This document shows positions 10,302 through 19,945 of a stretch of 64,000 nt of DNA, one piece after another. A program made the position numbers and the translations under genes. Under the pieces are notes generated by a model. It was given only the letters and a program-made list of their open reading frames with translations, did no database searches and was not told the DNA's origin. Numbering within the stretch: position 1 is the stretch's first letter; every line of letters begins with the position of its first letter. Location of the stretch: contig VFIW01000044.1 in assembly GCA_006386115.1 (NCBI GenBank), positions 248,001 to 312,000 of the forward strand, in the 5' to 3' direction. The DNA is from Globisporangium splendens (taxonomy: Eukaryota > Oomycota > Peronosporomycetes > Pythiales > Pythiaceae).

Positions 10302-11351
10302 ATGGAAGGGGTGGAGACGCCGATGGGTACGATGCCTACAGAGACCGTGGAGCTGACGAATGAGCATTTCCCTCATTTGTCTAGCCACGAGTGGGCAGCC
10401 CTCGAGCGTATGCGAGCAGTCATCGGTGAGGCAGCTGCAATCAGCTTGCTGAGATCAGCGTCACCGGATGAGCAGAGGAATGCGGCTACGAGCTTCATGC
10501 ATCACGAGATCATGAACACTCATCGACAGCCTGCAACTCCTGTCACGACGATGAGAGTGGCGCCTCTGAAGCTCGATGTATCTCCGCACCGTGGCGGAGA
10601 AAACGAACCTCTAGCGAGATGGTTCGTTGAGTTGGATGCAGCTATCACTGCAAGACAACTGCGAGACCCTTCGCAGCAAGTGTTGTTTGCGATGTCAAAC
10701 CTTGCGGATCGAGCCAAGAGTTGGGCGTATGGGAAGCGATTGGCCGATCTAAACTGCTTCCCCAGCTATGACCACGTCAAGACTGAACTCAAGAAGGCGT
10801 TTGAACCTCCACAGAGTGAGTTCCGTGCGCGCGCCGAGTTCCTTGAGCTTCGTCAAAGCCGTTTTGACCTTCACTCGTATGCACAACGTGCTCGTTACTT
10901 GGTATCGAGCATCGTTGACGAGCCGATTGACGTTCCGACGCAAGTCGTGACGTCCATGACGGGTCTGAACGATGGTCCGATTCGGAACCAACTGTTCCGC
11001 GAGTACCCCAAGACGCTGGACGAAGCTATCGAACGTGCGATGCAAGAAGAGTTCAGCATTAAGCAAGCGAAGTTCCACGGGTTTGCGTCGAGACCAATGC
11101 GGCAATTAAATGTTGCGCATGACGGTCCCGAGCCCATGGACATCTCGTACATTTCCACGCCTGGAAACGAGCGTCCTCGCAACGATGGGAAGTGTTTCCG
11201 TTGCGGGAAGCCGTGTCACATTGCTCGGAACTGCAAGGTGTCTTTGCCGGGTCGGCAAACGACACAGGGTGCTCGTTCGAATAACCACGATCGTTCTTAC
11301 GGTCGTCGGTTCGAGCGGTCACCTGGGCCAAAAAACGGGAATGGACAGTAG
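10302..11351 (+). CDS. Gag of element B1
   Basis: 349 residues, uninterrupted. The central retrotransposon Gag domain includes RWFVELD, WAYGKRLADLNCF and the AQRARYLVSSIVDEP region. Near the C-terminus is a CCHC zinc knuckle, CFRCGKPCHIARNC, in which the usual Gly before the His has become Cys; the sister copy at 18740-19789 keeps Gly. About five residues differ between the two copies. Gag would form the virus-like particle and bind element RNA in the cytoplasm. It starts 156 bp after the LTR, the expected place. The pol frame begins 36 bp after the gag stop in the same element. Confidence 0.88.
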   Translation: MEGVETPMGTMPTETVELTNEHFPHLSSHEWAALERMRAVIGEAAAISLLRSASPDEQRNAATSFMHHEIMNTHRQPATPVTTMRVAPLKLDVSPHRGGENEPLARWFVELDAAITARQLRDPSQQVLFAMSNLADRAKSWAYGKRLADLNCFPSYDHVKTELKKAFEPPQSEFRARAEFLELRQSRFDLHSYAQRARYLVSSIVDEPIDVPTQVVTSMTGLNDGPIRNQLFREYPKTLDEAIERAMQEEFSIKQAKFHGFASRPMRQLNVAHDGPEPMDISYISTPGNERPRNDGKCFRCGKPCHIARNCKVSLPGRQTTQGARSNNHDRSYGRRFERSPGPKNGNGQ

Positions 11352-11386
11352 GGGAGGGGCCTCCTACTGGCCCGGAAAAGAGGACT

Positions 11387-12906
11387 GTGGACGTTGTGGA
11401 GACACAGGACTCTGGCCCCTATGTGCATCAAGCACATGCAGTTTCCACTATGAGTGAGAAGAGTGTCAGTCAAACGTCAAGTTTGATCGTTCATAAAGTT
11501 CATGTAGACGGTATTGCAACGCCTCTACGAGCTTTGGTTGACACTGGTGCGTCGAACAACTTTGTTCGAAATGAAGTGATCGTCAGGCATGGTGTCTTTG
11601 TGCCTGATGCGTATGAAGAGAAGACAATGATCGTCCGGTTGGCAAATGGGTCAACTGTGAAGATGCCGAAGCGCGTGGTGCGTTTGGCAATCAAGTGTGA
11701 AGATTTCCGAGGTGAAGACGAGTTCATTTTACTCGACCTCGATGACAAGTTTGACATCATCCTGGGAATGCCGTGGTTGAAGCGTTATCAACCTAGCATT
11801 GACTGGATGAATATGAAGATCTCCGTTGGCAAGTCACGCGATGTTGACTTGTGCAGCACAACAACGGATGAAGTGGTATGGGTGTATACATCTGTGGAAG
11901 AGATCCCAGATGACCCTTGTGATATTGCGGTGTGCGATGGCCCCCCATGTTCACAAGTGGTACCCATTTTGAAGAAGATGAACGGAGGTGGAGCAGTCAG
12001 GCGCCAGAAAAAGACTGTCTCCTTTGCCATCGACGAGAAGGTTCGCGATGGCGTTGACAAGAGTGGATGGAAGAGGAACAAACACCCTTCCCAACAAGAC
12101 AAGAAGAAGACCAGCAAGAGAAGTTTTTCGCCAAGAGTTTTGAGTACCCCTGATGAAGGTACAAGTGGTGATGACGAAGGGAGTGCCCAAGCACAAGACA
12201 CTCCAAGCGAGTTTGTGAATATCGCAGTCTACAATGAAGAAGGTGACGTGGATGTAATCCGTCACGTGAAGATTGAAAATCCTCCAAGTTCAGTCGAAGA
12301 GTTGATTTCCTTGCAATCGATGAGCAAGAAGACACTGGAGCGCAGCCTAGCGAGAGGCGATATTGCGCAGGTGTGTGTGATCGTCGAAATGGTCGACGAA
12401 GGCTTCGTCAACACAGCATCGAGTGCGGATGCAGATGTGTTGGACGAAAAGACACGGAAGGAAGGTTCGAGGAGCAGTCGTGGGACGCCCTCAAGAAGAA
12501 CCCCGTGTATGCGCTTGCCAGGGAATATGAAGACATTTTCCCTGACAAGGTGCCGGACGAATTGCCATTCGACAGAGGCATTCGTCATGAGATTGATGTA
12601 CTTCCTGGCACGAAATACTGCATCACAAGACAGTGGCCGTTGCCAAAGGAACAAGTCGAGGCGATCAACGAGTTCTTTGCACAACGTGCTGAGGCTGGTC
12701 ATGTGCGGGAGAGCAAGTCTCCGCATTGCAGCCCCACTTTCTGTGTGAAGAAGGCAACTGGAGGTTGGCGCATTGTTCACGCTCTCAACAAGCTGAACGA
12801 CGCGACAATTCCAGCCCAGACTCCGGTTCCACGCAAGGACATGATCCTTGATGGAATGGTTGGCAGCACCGTCTTCAGTGCTATCGATCTGAAAGATGGG
12901 TTCTAT
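11387..12906 (+). pseudogene. Element B1 pol remnant: aspartic protease and start of RT
   Basis: The protease keeps its active site LVDTGASNNF and the flap/hydrophobic stretch DIILGMPWLKRY. After an acidic and basic linker the RT N-terminus begins, but one base is missing at about 12462 compared with the copy at 17630, so RT continues in another frame (KKNPVYALAREYEDIFPDK, then FCVKKATGGWRIVH and AIDLKDGFY). It is cut at 12906 by the LTR of element C. The protease would have cleaved Gag-Pol in the particle; the RT part cannot work. Confidence 0.85.
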
Positions 12907-13557
12907 TGTAAGGGGGCGCTATTAACAACAGTCCCTCAAACACGGCACACACGCTTGTGCCAGAGGAAGCGATCTCCCGACTTGGAGGGAGGAACGAAGA
13001 CTTGAGGGCTTGGAGGAAAATTTGCAACTGAATTAAAAATGGTTATGGTTCCTGTCGCTACTTGCTAATGAACCCCAAGGGCTCCTACAGCTTTCATAAC
13101 TAAAACATAAACATACACAATAAAACCTATGAATCTGATATATAAAAACCTTGGGTACACTGAGGTTGAACCTACGGGATCTTCTAGAAGCTTGAACTTC
13201 AAGTCTTGTATAAAATCCCTGCAAAGTGATTGGCTCGCGCCACTCACTCCAGGTGGCAGAGACACGTCGGTCTCGTCACCAGTCCAGTTTCCCAAGTAGG
13301 AACCATCACTCAGTACTGATTAGTACATGGATGTTATCACTCTGTACTGATTAGTACATGAGAACAACATTCTGCACTGATCAGCACAGAGAACACTCGT
13401 GGCGTCATCGAATGACGTCACACGTGCATGTGGGGACTGTATTACCGTAATCTCTTTGTTATTTGTGTCTCCACAATGCACGCTGAAGGTGGTGTGTGAC
13501 ACACTAGATCTGGGGACAGATCCACCTTCATATAATGGCTGGTTGTGGCCCATTACA
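12907..13557 (-). repeat. C-type 3' LTR, 651 bp
   Basis: Plus-strand ends TGTAAGGGGG and GCCCATTACA. It inserts precisely after TTCTAT in the RT of B1. The element-5' end again carries an inverted repeat (TATAATGG, eleven bases, CCATTACA at 13531-13557). It has one CRE TGACGTCA (13413-13420) directly followed by a CACGTG box (13421-13426), and three spaced dyads at 13313-13387. Next to it (13558-13570 read on minus) AAGGAGGGGATGA is a good polypurine tract. Confidence 0.85.
13313..13387. repeat. Three spaced dyad motifs in the C-type LTR
   Basis: GTACTGATTAGTAC occurs at 13313-13326 and 13344-13357, and the variant GCACTGATCAGCAC at 13374-13387. The start-to-start spacing is 31 and 30 bp, about three helical turns, so all three face the same side of the helix. 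The B-type LTRs lack the array, which accounts for much of the length difference. It looks like a protein-binding array. Confidence 0.6.
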
Positions 13558-13633
13558 TCATCCCCTCCTTAAAGTCACAAGTACCTTGCGTACTTTTGCA
13601 GACCTTTCGGAGCAGTTCACTTTTCATTCGGCA

Positions 13634-14659
13634 ATGAAGCGACCAAGTGACCAAGTGAACCGAGAAGAACGTCCGTCGTCCAAGCGACAGCAGACAGCTC
13701 CAGAACTCTTCGACATCTCTCCCATTCTGAAGAAGAAGGGGGAGCTCGAGTTCTACAAGGAGCGGTTCTTCAGTTGGCATCGGATCAACGATCGCGATGA
13801 TCCGAACCAACACATCGCAGCCCAGAGAGACTCATGGCGAACATTTGTTCGTCTTGAGAACGAGAACAAAATGGAGCGTCTTCTTCGTCGTGGCAACGCT
13901 CGTGCCGAAAGAAGAACTCCCGCTGACGACAGAGCGAATCCTAGCTCTGGTCGTCGTAGTGTCGCCCCTGGCGACGCTACAAGCAGTTCTCATAGCTGCG
14001 GATCACGTCGGGAACATCAGACTCCAATGTCTGACGAGGCTCCCACGTGTCCGAGCTCGGTGGATATCCACGCCACCGAACTCTGTAGAAGCGTTGAGGG
14101 TTCAACCGCTTCTTTCCTCGACGATGAGTCGGTCGATCTTCGTGATGAACAATCGACTCAACCACCCAGCGATGCTCTCCCTGAGAGTCTAACAACGGGG
14201 GTGGGGCTGAACGAGAAAACGATTGAGCGACTCTGAAAGTGGAAGAGTGCTCATCGTGGGCAAATCGAGGCTTTGCAGCAGCGTTGTTCGACGCTTGAGG
14301 AACGCTGCGAGAGCCTCGAGAACCTTGTCGCCGATCATGAGTCGAAGATCGACGTCCTGACAGAAGGTTCTGCCCAGTGTTCGGCTTTGGAGTCCCGTTT
14401 CGAGGAACGGTTCCAACAGGTTCAGGACGAACTTGTTCGACTCCAGAAGAACGAGAAGTCTCGTGAGTTGGCTCACGATCGCCTGTTGCGCTCTGTGGAA
14501 GAGGCAGGTTCGGCTCTCGAGGTACTTCGTGGTGAGTACCATTCTCGTCTTCAAGCGCTGGAGGCAGTGAAGGACCAATCCTTCGACGTCCTGCAACTCC
14601 TGTACGCCGAGAAGAATCTCCAGAGCGATGAGCTGTTTGCTCTTCGCAATCAAGTGTAG
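13634..14659 (+). pseudogene. Extra antisense ORF of the C-type element, one in-frame stop
   Basis: This frame runs opposite to pol for 342 codons from the ATG at 13634, with a single TGA at 14234-14236. The N-terminus is basic (MKRPSDQVNREERPSSKRQQ), then comes the core LEFYKERFFSWHRINDR and DSWRTFVRLENE, which aligns with the core of the antisense ORF in element A. The middle is Ser/Pro-rich. After the stop a long heptad-rich coiled coil runs to the end (TLEERCESLENLVADHESK as an example). The 3' two-thirds lies antisense to the integrase linker and chromodomain of pol. No known family is recognised; an RNA- or DNA-associated nuclear protein is only a guess from the basic and coiled-coil parts. 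Confidence 0.6.
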
Positions 14660-16892
14660 AAGCTTCACGACCAGCTCGGTCGTTTGCGGAAGATCTCGTA
14701 GGATCCGCAGATCCACTTGGAAGGTAAGGCTTCAGTCTACCCACATAAAATGTTGGGTGTAGACGCATGCGTGTAGGTATGTCTAGCGTGTAGGCATCAC
14801 CATTGCATTTCGCTACCTTGAACGGTCCGATGAACCTTGGCAGAAGCTTCGAGCTTCCCAAGTTGGACACTGCATGTTCAGGCAGGTTTGCCGTGCTAAG
14901 TAATACAAGATCGTTGATCTTATACACTTGCTTGTTCTTCCTTCCGCTCTTGTCTGCTTGTTCCTTTTGCAGATCCTGAGCCTTCGCGATTGCGTCTCGA
15001 ACAAACCTCACAACGGCTTGTCTCCTCACAATAAAGTCATCGACTTGCTGCCCTTCACGACTTGTTAGGTCGTCGAGGGGTTTCATCGAGTCAAAATTGG
15101 CTTTCAACTCGGAAGCAGCATTTAGGTCGTAAGACGACTTCGGCTTGTTACCATGAGCCGGAGTCCCTCCCCCACTTAAGGTAGAGACCTCACCCATTAT
15201 GGAAGCAGGCACTCGAGGGTGAATGCCATAGTTCACATAAAATGGAGAGTGACCCGTCGAGACATGCGTGGAGTTGTTCAACGCAAACTCGACAAGAGGG
15301 AGAAACTCACTCCACTCTTTGAAAGACGTCGCATAACTGCGCAACACGTCTTCCAGGACACGATTCACTCGTTCAGTTTGACCACCTGTCTCTGGGTGTG
15401 CTGCTGTTGACATGGGCAACTTGGCGTCCAGAAGTCCGAACAGTGCACGCCAGAACTTGGACGTGAAACGGGTGTCACGGTCAGACACGATCTCGACTGG
15501 TAGTCCATGTAGACGGAATACGACGTCTACAAAGACCTTGGCAGTCTTCTCAGCAGAGATCTTGTCCGAAACAGGCGCAAGATGAACCATCTTGTTGAAT
15601 CGGTCCACAAACACAAGGATGCCATTGCGTCCGTGTGTGTCTCTTGGAAGTTCGAATATGAAATCCATACACACAGACATCCAACTGTCCGATGGGACAG
15701 CCAATGAACGAAGTGGTGCCTGCGTGGAACCAGAGGGTTTCACTCGTTGGCAGATCTCGCAAGTCCTCACATACTTGCGTACCCACTTGTACATGTGTGG
15801 CCAGTAGTAATCCCGGGAAAGACTGAGAAACGTTTTCTCACGTCCGAGATGGCCACCCGAAGGACTGTCATGATACTCATACAAGAGTCGATGACGCAGA
15901 CCTTCGTCGTTGGGAACAACAACCCTTGCTGTATCCCCTTGTTCAACCGCATAGTACAACAACCCATTGTGTACTCGGAAGCGGTGAACTCGCGATCTTG
16001 TGCGCGACGGAAGACCTTGCAGTGCTTTGTCCGAAGGGTCCTTGAAGTACTTCAGCAAGTCCTGACATGTTTCGTCAGACTTGTACCCTTCGACAATCTC
16101 TTCTCGCACTGTAGTCGCAGCTCGCACCGCGATCGCTTGAACATCTTCACAGAGTCGACACGCTCCGTCCGTGTCTTCACTCTTGGTCTTCGGATCATAA
16201 TCCGGACGTCTTGAAAGCGCATCGGCTAAGATGTTCGTCTTGCCTGGCTTGTAGTGTACAACAAAGTTGTACTCTGCAAAGAAGGAGAACCATCTCGCCA
16301 TTATTTGCGACAAATGAGGAGTCTTTACCGCTGTACGCAGCGACGCATGATCTGTGTAGATCGCAAAGCGCTCCTCTCCAAGCAGATACACACGGAACTT
16401 GACCAAAGAATACTTCATCGCCAGAAGTTCCTTGTCGTGAACTGGGTAGTTCCGCTCTGCGGGTCGGAGTTGTCGTGACTGATACGACACAACTCGCTCA
16501 TGACCCCCATCATCGTGTTGCATCAATGCGCAACCGATGGCATAGTCGCTCGCATCGCAGACGACGTGGAACGGGTTGTCGTGGTTTGGCAGAGCCAACA
16601 CAGGAGCTTCTCGAAGACTCCTCTTGACTTCTTCGAACGCCGTCTGATGGTCTCTCGACCACTTCCACTCAACGTCTTTCTTCAAGAGCTGTGTGAGGGG
16701 TTGCACCAACGCTGCATGATTGCGCGTGTACTTGTGCAAGTAGTTGGCTAGACCCAACCATTGTTGTAGCTGTTTGACGTTCTGAGGCACTGGCCAATCG
16801 TCAATAGCTTTGACCTTCTCCGGATCGACTCGAACACCGCTCTTGCCCACAAAACAACCGAGAACAGGGATCTCGGGGCGAAGAACATGCAC
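13977..16892 (-). CDS. Pol, C-terminal two-thirds: RT end, RNase H, integrase, chromodomain
   Basis: A 971-residue open stretch. It opens at the end of RT (VLGCFVGKSGVRVDPEK). RNase H is marked by CDASDYAIGCALMQ and YTDHASL. The integrase has the HHCC zinc site (HDSPSGGHLGREK, CEICQRVK) and the DDE core (CMDFIFELP, EIVSDRDTRF, GGQTERVNRVLED), then the C-terminal GRLKPY motif. A low-complexity linker of about 160 residues follows, and the protein ends in a chromodomain (VVESIVHHEDR, FYRVRWRGYPPSSDTWEP). The terminal chromodomain defines a chromovirus and normally steers integration to modified chromatin. The frame is intact here, but the upstream RT is broken by a frameshift at about 16870, so this M is not a natural start. 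Confidence 0.9.
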   Translation of the reverse strand: MHVLRPEIPVLGCFVGKSGVRVDPEKVKAIDDWPVPQNVKQLQQWLGLANYLHKYTRNHAALVQPLTQLLKKDVEWKWSRDHQTAFEEVKRSLREAPVLALPNHDNPFHVVCDASDYAIGCALMQHDDGGHERVVSYQSRQLRPAERNYPVHDKELLAMKYSLVKFRVYLLGEERFAIYTDHASLRTAVKTPHLSQIMARWFSFFAEYNFVVHYKPGKTNILADALSRRPDYDPKTKSEDTDGACRLCEDVQAIAVRAATTVREEIVEGYKSDETCQDLLKYFKDPSDKALQGLPSRTRSRVHRFRVHNGLLYYAVEQGDTARVVVPNDEGLRHRLLYEYHDSPSGGHLGREKTFLSLSRDYYWPHMYKWVRKYVRTCEICQRVKPSGSTQAPLRSLAVPSDSWMSVCMDFIFELPRDTHGRNGILVFVDRFNKMVHLAPVSDKISAEKTAKVFVDVVFRLHGLPVEIVSDRDTRFTSKFWRALFGLLDAKLPMSTAAHPETGGQTERVNRVLEDVLRSYATSFKEWSEFLPLVEFALNNSTHVSTGHSPFYVNYGIHPRVPASIMGEVSTLSGGGTPAHGNKPKSSYDLNAASELKANFDSMKPLDDLTSREGQQVDDFIVRRQAVVRFVRDAIAKAQDLQKEQADKSGRKNKQVYKINDLVLLSTANLPEHAVSNLGSSKLLPRFIGPFKVAKCNGDAYTLDIPTRMRLHPTFYVGRLKPYLPSGSADPTRSSANDRAGREASTLDCEEQTAHRSGDSSRRTGVAGRRRIGPSLPPALEDENGTHHEVPREPNLPLPQSATGDREPTHETSRSSGVEQVRPEPVGTVPRNGTPKPNTGQNLLSGRRSSTHDRRQGSRGSRSVPQASNNAAAKPRFAHDEHSSTFRVAQSFSRSAPPPLLDSQGEHRWVVESIVHHEDRPTHRRGKKRLNPQRFYRVRWRGYPPSSDTWEPRQTLESDVPDVIRSYENCL

Positions 16893-18899
16893 TTCTTCAA
16901 GTTTGCGTAGAGTTTGTTCTCACGCATGACCTGAAAAACTTGACGAAGATGATCGAGATGAACATCGACATCAGACTTCCCATTCGTGGTCTTACTATGA
17001 ACGAAGATATCGTCAAAGTAACTTGGTGCAAATGTTCACAGAGGACGAAGAACGTTCGTGACCATTCGATTGAAGGTCGCAGGAGCATTCTTCAGTCCCT
17101 GTGGTATCACTAACCATTCCCACAGCATACCACTCGGGGTACTCACTGCGGTTAGTGGAACATCGTCTTCGCGCATTCGAATCCGACAGAACCCATCTTT
17201 CAGATCGATAGCACTGAAGACGGTGTTGCCAACCATTCCATCAAGGATCATATCCTTGTGTGGAACCGGAGTCTGGGCTGGAATTGTCGCGTCGTTCAGC
17301 TTGTTGAAAGCGTGAACAATGCGCCAACCTCCAGTTGCCTTCTTCACACAGAAAGTGGGGCTGCAATGCGGAGACTTGCTCTCCCGCACATGACCAGCCT
17401 TAGCACGTTGTGCAAGGAACTCGTCGATTGCCTCGACTTGTTCCTTTGGCAACGGCCACTGTCTTGTGATGCAGTACTTCGTGCCAGGAAGTACATCAAT
17501 CTCATGACGAATGCCTCTGTCGAATGGCAATTCGTCCGGCACCTTGTCTGGGAAAATGTCTTCATATTCCCTGGCAAGCGCATACACGGGGTTCTTCTTG
17601 AGGGCATCCCACGACTGCTCCTCGAACCTTTCCTTCCGTGTCTTTTCGTCCAACACATCTGCATCCGCACTCGATGCTGTGTTGACGAAGCCTTCGTCGA
17701 CCATTTCGACGATCACACACACTTGCGCAATATCGCCTCTCGCTAGGCTGCGCTCCAGTGTCTTCTTGCTCATCGATGGCAAGGAAATCAACTCTTCGAC
17801 TGAACTTGGAGGATTTTCAATCTTCACGTGACGGATTACATCCACGTCACCTTCTTCATTGTAGACCGCGATATTCACAAACTCGCTTGGAGTGTCTTGT
17901 GCTTGGACACTCCCTTCGTCATCACCACTTGTACCTTGATCAGGGGTACTCAAAACTCTCGACGAAACACTCTTCTTGCTGGTCTTCTTGTCTTGGGAAG
18001 GGTGTTTGTTCCTCTTCCATTCACTCTTGTCAACGCCATCGCGAATCTTCTCGTCGTCGATGGCAAAGGAGACAGTCTTTTTCTGGCGCCTGACTGCTCC
18101 ACCTCCGTTCATCTTCTTCAAAATGGGTACCACTTGTGAACATGGGGGGCCATCGCACACCGCAATATCACAAGGGTCATCTGGGATCTCTTCCACAGAT
18201 GTGTACACCCATACCACTTCATCCGTTGTTGTGCAGCACAAGTCAACATCTCGTGACTTGCCAACGGAGATCTTCATATTCGTCCAGTCAATGCTAGGTT
18301 GGTAACGCTTCAACCACGGCATTCCCAGGATGATGTCAAACTTGTCATCGAGGTCGAGTAAAATGAACTCGTCTTCACCTCGGAAATTCACACTTGATTG
18401 CCAAGCGCACCACAACACGCTTCGGCATCTTCACAGTTGACCCATTTGCCAACCGGACGATCCGTTGTCTCCTTCTCATCGCATCAGGCACAAAGACACC
18501 ATGCCTGACGATCACTTCATCTCGAACAAAGTTGTTCGACACACCAGTGCCAACCAAAGCTCGTAGAGGCGTTGCAATACCGTCTACATGAACTTTATGA
18601 ACGATCAAACTTGACGTTTGACTGACACTCTTCTCACTCATAGTGGAAACTGCATGTGCTTGATGCACATAGGGGCCAGAGTCCTGTGTCTCCACAACGT
18701 CCACAGTCCTCTTTTCCGGGCCAGTAGGAGGCCCCGACCCTACTGTCCATTCCCGTTTTTTGGCCCAGGTGACCGCTCGAACCGACGACCGTAAGAACGA
18801 TCGTGGTTGTTCGAACGAGCACCCTGTGTCGTTTGCCGACCCGGCAAAGACACCTTGCAGTTCCGAGCAATGTGACCCGGCTTCCCGCAACGGAAACAC
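16893..18899 (-). pseudogene. Pol, N-terminal third: protease and RT, several breaks
   Basis: The protease has LVGTGVSNNF where the B1 copy has LVDTGASNNF, so the catalytic Asp is lost. A 2-base deletion at about 18390 shifts the frame after KCE. The RT then reads through WDALKKNPVYALAREYEDIF, TFCVKKATGGWRIVH, AIDLKDGFCRIRM and WLVIPQGLKNAPATFNRM. A TGA at 17038-17036 interrupts just before the catalytic box SYFDDIFVHS, and a further shift at about 16870 leads into the next open stretch. These lesions make the element non-autonomous. Confidence 0.85.
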
Positions 18900-19789
18900 T
18901 TCCCATCGTTGCGAGGACGCTCGTTTCCAGGCGTGGAAATGTACGAGATGTCCATGGGCTCGGGACCGTCATGCGCAACATTTAATTGCCGCATTGGTCT
19001 CGACGCAAACCCGTGGAACTTCGCTTGCTTAATGCTGAACTCTTCTTGCATCGCACGTTCGATGGCTTCGTCCAGCGTCTTGGGGTACTCGCGGAACAGT
19101 TGGTTCCGAATCGGACCATCGTTCAGACCCGTCATGAACGTCACGACTTGCGTCGGAACGTCAATCGGCTCGTCAACGATGCTCGATACCAAGTAACGAG
19201 CACGTTGTGCATACGAGTGAAGGTCAAAACGGCTTTGACGAAGCTCAAGGAACTCGGCGCGCGCACGGAACTCACTCTGTGGAGGTTCAAACGCCTTCTT
19301 GAGTTCAGTCTTGACGTGGTCATAGCTGGGGAAGCAGTTTAGATCGGCCAATCGCTTCCCATACGCCCAACTCTTGGCTCGACCCGCAAGGTTTGACATC
19401 GCAAACAACACTTGCTGCATTGGGTCCCGTAGTTGTCTTGCAGTGATAGCTGCATCCAACTCAACGAACCATCTCGCTAGAGGTTCGTTTTCTCCGCCAC
19501 GGTGCGGAGATACATCGAGCTTCAGAGGCGCCACTCTCATCGTCGTGACAGGAGTTGCAGGCTGTCGATGAGTGTTCATGATCTCGTGATGCATGAAGCT
19601 CGTAGCCGCATTCCTCTGCTCATCCGGTGACGCTGATCTCAGCAAGCTGATTACAGCTGCCTCACCGATGACTGCTCGCATACGCTCGAGGGCTGCCCAC
19701 TCGTGGCTAGACAAATGAGGGAAATGCTCATTCGTCAGCTCCACGGTCTCTGTAGGCATCGTACCCATCGGCGTCTCCACCCCTTCCAT
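18740..19789 (-). CDS. Gag of the recombinant element (B-type)
   Basis: 349 residues, open throughout and differing at about five positions from the Gag at 10302-11351. It has a canonical zinc knuckle CFRCGKPGHIARNC and the Gag core WFVELDAAITARQLRDP. It starts 156 bp inside the 5' LTR. Because its protease is inactive, particles would depend on another element's enzymes. Confidence 0.88.
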   Translation of the reverse strand: MEGVETPMGTMPTETVELTNEHFPHLSSHEWAALERMRAVIGEAAVISLLRSASPDEQRNAATSFMHHEIMNTHRQPATPVTTMRVAPLKLDVSPHRGGENEPLARWFVELDAAITARQLRDPMQQVLFAMSNLAGRAKSWAYGKRLADLNCFPSYDHVKTELKKAFEPPQSEFRARAEFLELRQSRFDLHSYAQRARYLVSSIVDEPIDVPTQVVTFMTGLNDGPIRNQLFREYPKTLDEAIERAMQEEFSIKQAKFHGFASRPMRQLNVAHDGPEPMDISYISTPGNERPRNDGKCFRCGKPGHIARNCKVSLPGRQTTQGARSNNHDRSYGRRFERSPGPKNGNGQ

Positions 19790-19945
19790 TGTTTCTCACA
19801 ATCGAACAGGGGGTCTTGGAATGTCCGCGCACGCTACACAAGCGGCCTATGCAGACTCTTGACTTGGTCGATCTGCGCACGCTTTCTCAGCGGCCTATGC
19901 AGAGTCTTGACTTGGTCGTTGGAAGGACTACGAAGTGCTACCAGG

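Larger units (their letters stand above)
9538..12906 (+). mobile_element. Truncated Ty3/Gypsy element B1 (LTR, gag, protease, start of RT)
   Basis: Inserted in opposite orientation to A. It begins with a complete LTR (9538-10145), then leader, intact gag and the first half of pol. It stops inside RT at the codon run for DLKDGFY, where the LTR at 12907 begins abruptly with TGTAAG. The missing 3' half is not in the window. The whole 3368-bp piece matches the minus-strand segment 20555-17188 at roughly 97-98 percent by eye, forming a large inverted repeat. Confidence 0.88.

Noticed and set aside
12907..13557. Treating this LTR as the ordinary 3' LTR of the same insertion as 19946-20555
   Set aside because: The two differ far more (length, and roughly a quarter of positions) than the nearly identical coding sequence allows; recombination fits better.
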